Shown here piece by piece: positions 7,656 to 11,172 of a stretch of DNA of 11,172 nucleotides. The stretch is from the NCBI GenBank assembly GCA_965658615.1, contig CBFHSX010000048.1:1-11172 (forward strand). Direction: 5' to 3'. The notes under the pieces were generated by a model. The model worked only from the letters and a program-made list of their open reading frames with translations, was not told where the DNA came from and did not search any database. The position numbers and the translations under genes are program-made. How positions within the stretch are numbered: position 1 is the first letter of the stretch; the number at the start of each line of letters is the position of its first letter. This DNA is from UBA8337 sp965658615. GTDB lineage: Bacteria > Pseudomonadota > Alphaproteobacteria > RS24.

Positions 7656-8397
7656 CCCTGTTCTGGCGACGCAAAACCTCACGAAAAGCTTCGGCGCGCT
7701 CAAGGCCACCGATGATGTCTCCATCGACCTTCGGCCGGGCGAAATTCACGCCATCATCGGGCCGAACGGCGCGGGCAAATCCACGCTGATCAGCCAGATA
7801 AGCGGCGGGCTGAGGCCGGATTCGGGTCGCGTGTTCCTTGGGGGGCGCGACGTGTCGCACTTGGGCACGGAGGCGCGCGCGCGGGCAGGGCTGGGGCGGA
7901 CCTTCCAGATATCGGCGCTCTGCATGGAAGATAGCGTGCTCGAGAACGCCGTGCTCGGGGCCATGGGCGCTGAGGGCGCGGCGTGGCGTTTCTGGCGCGC
8001 GGCGCTTGGGACGGGCCCGCTCCTGGAGCGCGCCGAGGAGGCGCTGGAGCGCGTCGGCCTCGCCGATGAGCGCGAGACGCGCTGCGCCAACCTGAGCCAC
8101 GGCCAGCGACGCCAGCTCGAAGTGGCTGTCGCGCTGACGCTGAAGCCGCGCGCCTTCGTTATGGACGAGCCGATGGCCGGACTGGGTGCGGGCGGCTCGA
8201 AACGTCTGACAGGCTTTCTGGACGGACTGCGCGCTGAGGCCCCGATCCTGCTTGTGGAACATGACATGGATGCCGTTTTCGCCCTGGCCGACCGCATCAG
8301 CGTGCTGGTCTACGGCAAGGTCATCGCCACCGGCACGACCGATGAAATCCGCGCCAGCCGCGAAGTGCGCGAAGCCTATCTCGGAGAAGACGCATGA
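7648..8397 (+). CDS. livG: ABC importer ATP-binding protein, LivG family
   Basis: A 249-residue cytoplasmic ATPase with every motif in order: Walker A GPNGAGKST (38-46), Q-loop Gln87 in GRTFQIS, signature LSHGQ (149-153), Walker B AFVMDEP with Asp173 and Glu174, and switch His205 in VEHDMD. The order and the GRTFQ motif are typical of LivG. It energises uptake by pairing with LivF beneath LivHM. The gene overlaps livM by eight bases and livF by four. Confidence 0.95.
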   Translation: MSDPVLATQNLTKSFGALKATDDVSIDLRPGEIHAIIGPNGAGKSTLISQISGGLRPDSGRVFLGGRDVSHLGTEARARAGLGRTFQISALCMEDSVLENAVLGAMGAEGAAWRFWRAALGTGPLLERAEEALERVGLADERETRCANLSHGQRRQLEVAVALTLKPRAFVMDEPMAGLGAGGSKRLTGFLDGLRAEAPILLVEHDMDAVFALADRISVLVYGKVIATGTTDEIRASREVREAYLGEDA

Positions 8398-9080
8398 CCC
8401 TGCTGCGTGTCGAGAATCTCACCGCCACTTACGGTGTCAGCCAGGCGCTTTTCGGCGTGGAGCTGAGCATGAATGAAGGCGAAGTCACCGCGCTCATGGG
8501 CCGCAACGGGATGGGCAAGACGACGACCGTCAAGGCGATCTGCCGCATGATCGCCTCCGAGGGTGGGCTGTCCCTGAACGGGCAGGACCTGCACGCCCTG
8601 CCGAGCCACAAGGTTGCGCGGCTGGGCGTTGGCCTCGTGCCGGAAGGGCGGCGCTGCTTCGCGGATCTGACGGTGCGCGAGAACCTCATCGCCGCCGCGC
8701 GACCCGGCGACTGGACGCTGGAGACGGTTTGCCAGCTCTTCCCGCGTCTCGGCGAGCGCGAAGGCCAGCGCGCCGTCTCGCTGTCGGGCGGTGAGCAGCA
8801 GATGCTGGCCATCGGCCGCGCCCTGATGACCAATCCGCGCCTGCTCATCCTCGACGAAGCCACGGAGGGGCTCGCGCCTATCGTGCGGCAGGAAATCTGG
8901 GCCGCGCTACGCAAGCTCAGATCGGAGACCAGCGTCGCGATCTTGCTGATCGACAAGTCGCTGGCCGAGCTGTCCTCGGTGTCGGACAAGGCCGTGATCC
9001 TGGAGCGCGGCAAGACCGTTTGGTCCGGCCCGATAGCCGAACTGGGCAATGACATCACAGAGCGATATGTCGGCGTATGA
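8394..9080 (+). CDS. livF: ABC importer ATP-binding protein, LivF family
   Basis: A 228-residue cytoplasmic ATPase, slightly shorter than the usual LivF of about 235. Walker A is GRNGMGKTT (36-44), the signature is LSGGEQQMLAIGRAL (from 130), and Walker B is LLILDEATEGLAP with Asp154 and Glu155. The switch position, normally the Gln (or His) of VEQ/VEH, reads Ile-Asp-Lys (186-188), so Lys188 stands where other family members have Gln or His. It should pair with LivG. It starts on the livG stop (ATGA at 8394-8397) and ends on the thioesterase start (ATGA at 9077-9080). Confidence 0.95.
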   Translation: MTLLRVENLTATYGVSQALFGVELSMNEGEVTALMGRNGMGKTTTVKAICRMIASEGGLSLNGQDLHALPSHKVARLGVGLVPEGRRCFADLTVRENLIAAARPGDWTLETVCQLFPRLGEREGQRAVSLSGGEQQMLAIGRALMTNPRLLILDEATEGLAPIVRQEIWAALRKLRSETSVAILLIDKSLAELSSVSDKAVILERGKTVWSGPIAELGNDITERYVGV

Positions 9081-9487
9081 GCGTGTTCGAGTTTCACCAA
9101 AAAGTGCTGTTCAAACACTGCGATCCGGCGGGTATCGTCTTCTATCCGCGCTATTTCGAGATGATGAACGACTGTGTCGAGGCCTTTTTCGACGAGGCGT
9201 TGGGAATGCCCTTCGAGACGCTCCATGCTTTGGGTGGCGTGCCCACCGGCCGGATCGAGACCCGTTTCTCGGCCCCCAGCCGCCACGGCGATCACCTTAC
9301 CTTCCGGCTGAAGATCGCTCGGGTAGGGAACAGCTCGGCGGCTTACGTGATGACCGCACATTGCGCCGATGAACTGCGACTGACAACACGGGCAACGCTC
9401 GTGCATGTTTGGGCAATCGGGCGGTCGGCCCCCTGGCCGCCGGACATCCGGGAAAGATTGAGCTTATACAAGGAAGATGCGCCATGA
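9077..9487 (+). CDS. Acyl-CoA thioesterase, 4-hydroxybenzoyl-CoA thioesterase type (hotdog fold)
   Basis: The 136-residue length suits a single hotdog domain. The N-terminal motif HCDPAGIVFYPRYF (14-27) carries Asp16, equivalent to the catalytic Asp17 of the Pseudomonas 4-hydroxybenzoyl-CoA thioesterase. The segment RIETRFSAPSRHGDHLTF follows the fold's usual beta-strand pattern. It hydrolyses an aromatic or related acyl-CoA to the free acid and CoA as a cytosolic tetramer. In a pathway that needs its CoA thioesters, the likely job is to release CoA from dead-end or excess intermediates (inference). A YbgC-like short-chain activity is the alternative. It overlaps both livF and the Rid gene by four bases. 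Confidence 0.92.
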   Translation: MSVFEFHQKVLFKHCDPAGIVFYPRYFEMMNDCVEAFFDEALGMPFETLHALGGVPTGRIETRFSAPSRHGDHLTFRLKIARVGNSSAAYVMTAHCADELRLTTRATLVHVWAIGRSAPWPPDIRERLSLYKEDAP

Positions 9488-9885
9488 GTCACAAGACGAT
9501 CCATCCCGAAGGCTGGCTGCCCGCCAAGGGCTATGCCAACGGTGTCCTGACCAAAGACGGCACGCTGCATATCGGCGGCCAGATCGGCTGGGACGCGAAC
9601 AAGGAATTCGCGCCCGGCGGGTTCATCGCGCAGATGAAACAGGCCTTGCGCAACATTGCGGCGATCGTGGAGGAGGCCGGCGGAGAGGTCAGCGACGTGA
9701 CGCGCCTGACATGGTTCGTCACCGACAAGAAGGAGTATCTCGCCAGGCAGTCCGAAGTCGGCGCGGCCTATCGCGAGGTGTTCGGCAAGCACTTTCCGGC
9801 CATGTCCATGATCATCGTGGCGGGGCTTGTCGAAAACGAGGCGCTTGTCGAGATCGAGGCGACAGCCCATCTGGAACGCGCATGA
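9484..9885 (+). CDS. Rid-family protein (YjgF/YER057c/UK114), lacking the RidA catalytic Arg
   Basis: The product has 133 residues. The start at 9484 is chosen over an in-frame upstream start because AAGGAAG (9470-9476) lies seven bases before it, the ATGA overlap matches the rest of the operon, and the protein then has family length. Family hallmarks are LHIGGQIGWD (28-37), the middle region QMKQALRNIAAIVEEAGG (50-67) and VEIEATA (122-128). In RidA enamine/imine deaminases the PAR motif supplies the Arg that holds the substrate carboxylate; here it reads FPAMSMI, with Met107 at that place. Rid subfamilies without this Arg are known and lack standard imine-deaminase activity, so this protein probably works on a different ligand, perhaps a CoA-linked enamine whose carboxylate is already esterified (inference). 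It is the last gene of the operon. Confidence 0.93.
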   Translation: MSHKTIHPEGWLPAKGYANGVLTKDGTLHIGGQIGWDANKEFAPGGFIAQMKQALRNIAAIVEEAGGEVSDVTRLTWFVTDKKEYLARQSEVGAAYREVFGKHFPAMSMIIVAGLVENEALVEIEATAHLERA

Positions 9886-10059
9886 TCAGACCCCTTCCAG
9901 CCCCCCGATCACCCGCCTGATCGGCGCCGCATCCTCCGGGCGAGCGAGGGCGGGGGCGAGGGCATGTCTGCATTACTCGAAGACAGTGACCGAAGGGCGT
10001 GGTCCCGTCTCCCGCATCCGCGCCAGCAGGTCGGGCAGCAGCACATCCGATCGGGCGCC
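9886..10059 (-). pseudogene. C-terminal remnant of an alpha/beta-hydrolase
   Basis: The minus strand reads GARSDVLLPDLLARM, then (P)SVTVFE, an in-frame TAA (9973-9975), then CRHALAPALARPEDAAPIRR and a final stop at 9886-9888. The pattern matches the end of alpha/beta-hydrolases (enol-lactonase or esterase type): RGxxSD followed by the catalytic-His motif (V/P)G(C/R)GHAPxL. The residues between TVFE and the His motif are lost and the Gly before His is Arg. Only 57 codons remain; to the right the similarity stops abruptly. The stop faces the Rid gene with no spacer, so the two were convergent. Identification rests on motif recognition only. Confidence 0.6.
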
Positions 10060-10152
10060 ATCGGAAGGTTTGTGCGTAGAGTTACTCCAAGGCGGAACTT
10101 TCAGCGAGTACTCATAGTGACTGGAGGGCTGGGACTGTCTCGGGCTGCAATG
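10060..10152. other. Junction between two pseudogene fragments
   Basis: About 90 bases lie between the hydrolase remnant and the recombinase remnant. The minus-strand frame of both stays open across it, but the translation resembles neither family. A frameshifted tail of the recombinase could lie in its right part (ATTGCAGCCCGA on the minus strand would give IAAR, compare IAER in resolvases), but this is weak. The breakpoint of the ancestral insertion is probably here. Confidence 0.35.
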
Positions 10153-10340
10153 GCGGCGCCCGAAATGCGCAATGGCATTAAAGACGTGGAATACGAGCTA
10201 GCCAGCGTCGGATGCCGCGTCGATTGGTTCCTCAAGGCTGATCAGCTTGATCTCTCTGACCTTGAGGTCATCGACGGTTTCCAGAAGCTCTTTGAGCGAG
10301 CGGATCAAGCGATTGAGGCGGAAGATAGCGAAAGGATCAA
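10153..10340 (-). pseudogene. Serine recombinase (resolvase/DNA invertase) fragment
   Basis: The minus-strand frame reads FAIFRLNRLIRSLKELLETV (10332-10273), then DDLKVREIKLISLEEPIDAASDAG, a TAG at 10198-10200, then LVFHVFNAIAHFGRR. This follows the resolvase/invertase catalytic domain core (VVWRLDRLGRSLxDLxxxVxxLxxxGIxFxSLxExIDTxTxxG, then xLxFHIFxAxAEFER). The RLDRLGR motif has become RLNRLIR, losing the active-site Asp. The N-terminal region with the nucleophilic Ser and the C-terminal DNA-binding part are not recognisable. With an internal stop, a lost catalytic residue and both ends missing, it is certainly inactive. It marks a former transposon, integron-like or phage element. Confidence 0.75.
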
Positions 10341-10791
10341 TAACTGTCTTTTGGATGACCTTCCGTCTGTCCGCCGTCAGGCAATCTGGGACAGCTGAGC
10401 GCTTCTTGATTGGAGGCTCTGGCTTGGAGACAGCGAAACTCTGTTCAAGTCTCATTCTCCAATCTAGCTTTGAATGTCTGGAATGACGACATCATCGGCA
10501 GCACATTGATTCATATGCTGCAATTGAGAGCAAATGCTGCGCCAGCAATAGCCCCAACTGCATAAGACCGCTTGGTCCGCATCTCAGTCGTTCGTTCTGG
10601 CCGCAGCGAATGACTGGTCCAGGATCTGGTGACTGCTGTTCGGGAGCATCGTCGCCCCACCTTGTCGTGGCCCAACCTGCTAAGGCTTTCTCACTACCCC
10701 GCACAGCCACGCCGCCTTCGGGTGTCTCTGTTCTCATTGGGAGCGGTCGACCCCCCTCAACTGCGGCGCAAACTATTTTATGCAAACAACT

Positions 10792-10809
10792 GAAAAGGCG
10801 CGCCTTTTC
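10792..10809. repeat. 18-base perfect palindrome
   Basis: GAAAAGGCG followed directly by its reverse complement CGCCTTTTC gives a perfect 9+9 palindrome without spacer. It could be a symmetric protein-binding site, a recombination site, or part of a bidirectional terminator (each strand ends in TTTTC). No neighbouring gene helps to choose. Confidence 0.7.
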
Positions 10810-10858
10810 GAATGCGTCTCGATTTGAGTGAAAGGCGGGTGGAAAGAGACGCGGTGCG

Positions 10859-10896
10859 TTCGGAGACCGATTTCGAGCCGGAGGCCAGTCTCCGAA
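10859..10896. repeat. 9-bp perfect inverted repeat with 20-base loop
   Basis: TTCGGAGAC (10859-10867) is the exact reverse complement of GTCTCCGAA (10888-10896). The loop contains no further strong pairing. No T run follows on either strand. Function unknown; a structured RNA or a repeat end are possible. Confidence 0.6.
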
Positions 10897-10930
10897 AGTC
10901 GGATAGCTTCACTAAACCCCTTTGAACCAA

Positions 10931-10957
10931 AAAGAAAAAAGGCCCCGCTCGGGACCT
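10931..10957 (-). terminator. Rho-independent terminator, minus strand
   Basis: On the minus strand, AGGTCCC, a GAGC loop and GGGGCCT form a 7-bp stem (10940-10957; one T-G pair), followed directly by six T, C and then three T. This is a well-formed intrinsic terminator for transcription arriving from the right edge. The transcript it ends is not identified: about 100 bases upstream of it there is only a short open stretch reaching the window edge. Confidence 0.75.
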
Positions 10958-11172
10958 CATCTTAGGTTTGCGACTAGTGTGTGGCGGATCGACAGGGATT
11001 CATACCCACAGGACGCTGAATTCTAGAGCCGTAAAAACGACCGTTAAGCGGCTCACTATCAAGCAGCAGAAGTGAGAAGTACCTGATTTGGGCACACAGT
11101 TTTGAGGAGATCATCTCCGCCGCAGGCCTCACAAGTCAGCCTGCTTACCGATCTGTGACAAAAACGGACAGT

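Larger units (their letters stand above)
10341..11172. other. Gene-poor region with no recognisable intact gene
   Basis: These 832 bases have visibly lower GC than the operon. Open frames here are short (under 100 codons), have odd composition, lack ribosome binding sites and match no family I recognise. What can be supported is listed separately: an 18-base palindrome, a 9-bp inverted repeat and a minus-strand terminator. The stretch may be non-coding debris of a mobile element. Confidence 0.6.

Noticed and set aside
9409..9483. Upstream in-frame start for the Rid gene
   Set aside because: It would add 25 residues unlike the family and overlap the thioesterase by 79 bases, whereas the ATG at 9484 has a good ribosome binding site and the usual ATGA overlap.
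9964..10398. Plus-strand open frame of 144 codons downstream of the Rid gene
   Set aside because: It has no ribosome binding site and an Arg-rich, family-less translation, and it lies opposite two recognisable minus-strand pseudogene fragments, so it is their shadow.
10492..10785. Minus-strand open frame of 97 codons
   Set aside because: No recognisable family, no ribosome binding site, biased composition; likely chance.
11018..11027. Overlapping EcoRI and XbaI sites resembling a cloning junction
   Set aside because: No vector or polylinker sequence flanks them; ten bases can occur by chance.
10982..11060. tRNA-like 3' end on the minus strand (GGGTATGAATCCC, then CCA, then a terminator)
   Set aside because: The T arm has only three pairs and lacks the TTC core, no 5' acceptor strand complements the 3' end, and no anticodon arm folds; not a tRNA, though a degraded attachment site cannot be excluded.
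11106..11118. GGAGAT-C-ATCTCC palindrome as an operator
   Set aside because: Symmetric but short, isolated and with no identified gene or promoter next to it.

Overview
The window is a stretch of a draft or metagenomic scaffold (a run of ten N lies at 2901-2910) from a GC-rich alphaproteobacterium. Protein sequences and codon use look most like the Rhodobacterales (Roseobacter group). This assignment is by recognition, not by search.

Positions 1-9885 hold a single plus-strand catabolic and uptake operon. In order it encodes the 3' part of a short-chain dehydrogenase, a MarR-type regulator, an unusual crotonase (enoyl-CoA hydratase-like), an acyl-CoA dehydrogenase, a benzoate/2-aminobenzoate-type CoA ligase (interrupted by the N gap), a complete branched-chain-type ABC importer (binding protein, LivH, LivM, LivG, LivF), a 4-hydroxybenzoyl-CoA-type hotdog thioesterase and a Rid-family protein. 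Almost every junction is a 1-11 base overlap (ATGA or TGATG type). The only gaps are 74 bases before the binding protein and 59 bases before livH, and the second holds an 11-bp perfect GC hairpin.

The likely working scheme is: the ABC importer takes up an aromatic acid; the ligase makes its CoA thioester; a ring-attacking enzyme lying outside the window, probably upstream, dearomatises it; the acyl-CoA dehydrogenase, crotonase and short-chain dehydrogenase carry out beta-oxidation-like steps; the thioesterase rescues CoA from stalled intermediates; and the MarR protein senses an acyl-CoA. The ligase type and the Rid protein fit anthranilate (2-aminobenzoate) best, but the substrate is inferred. 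Two proteins have non-textbook active sites: the Rid protein has Met where RidA has its key Arg, and the crotonase lacks both hydratase glutamates but keeps an Asp seen in dehalogenase and isomerase relatives.

Positions 9886-11172 are different: lower GC, no intact gene, and decaying remnants. On the minus strand there is the C-terminal end of an alpha/beta-hydrolase with an in-frame stop, then a fragment of a serine recombinase (resolvase/invertase) with an in-frame stop and a mutated active site. Further right are an 18-base perfect palindrome, a 9-bp inverted repeat and a minus-strand Rho-independent terminator. This looks like the scarred edge of a mobile-element insertion next to the operon.
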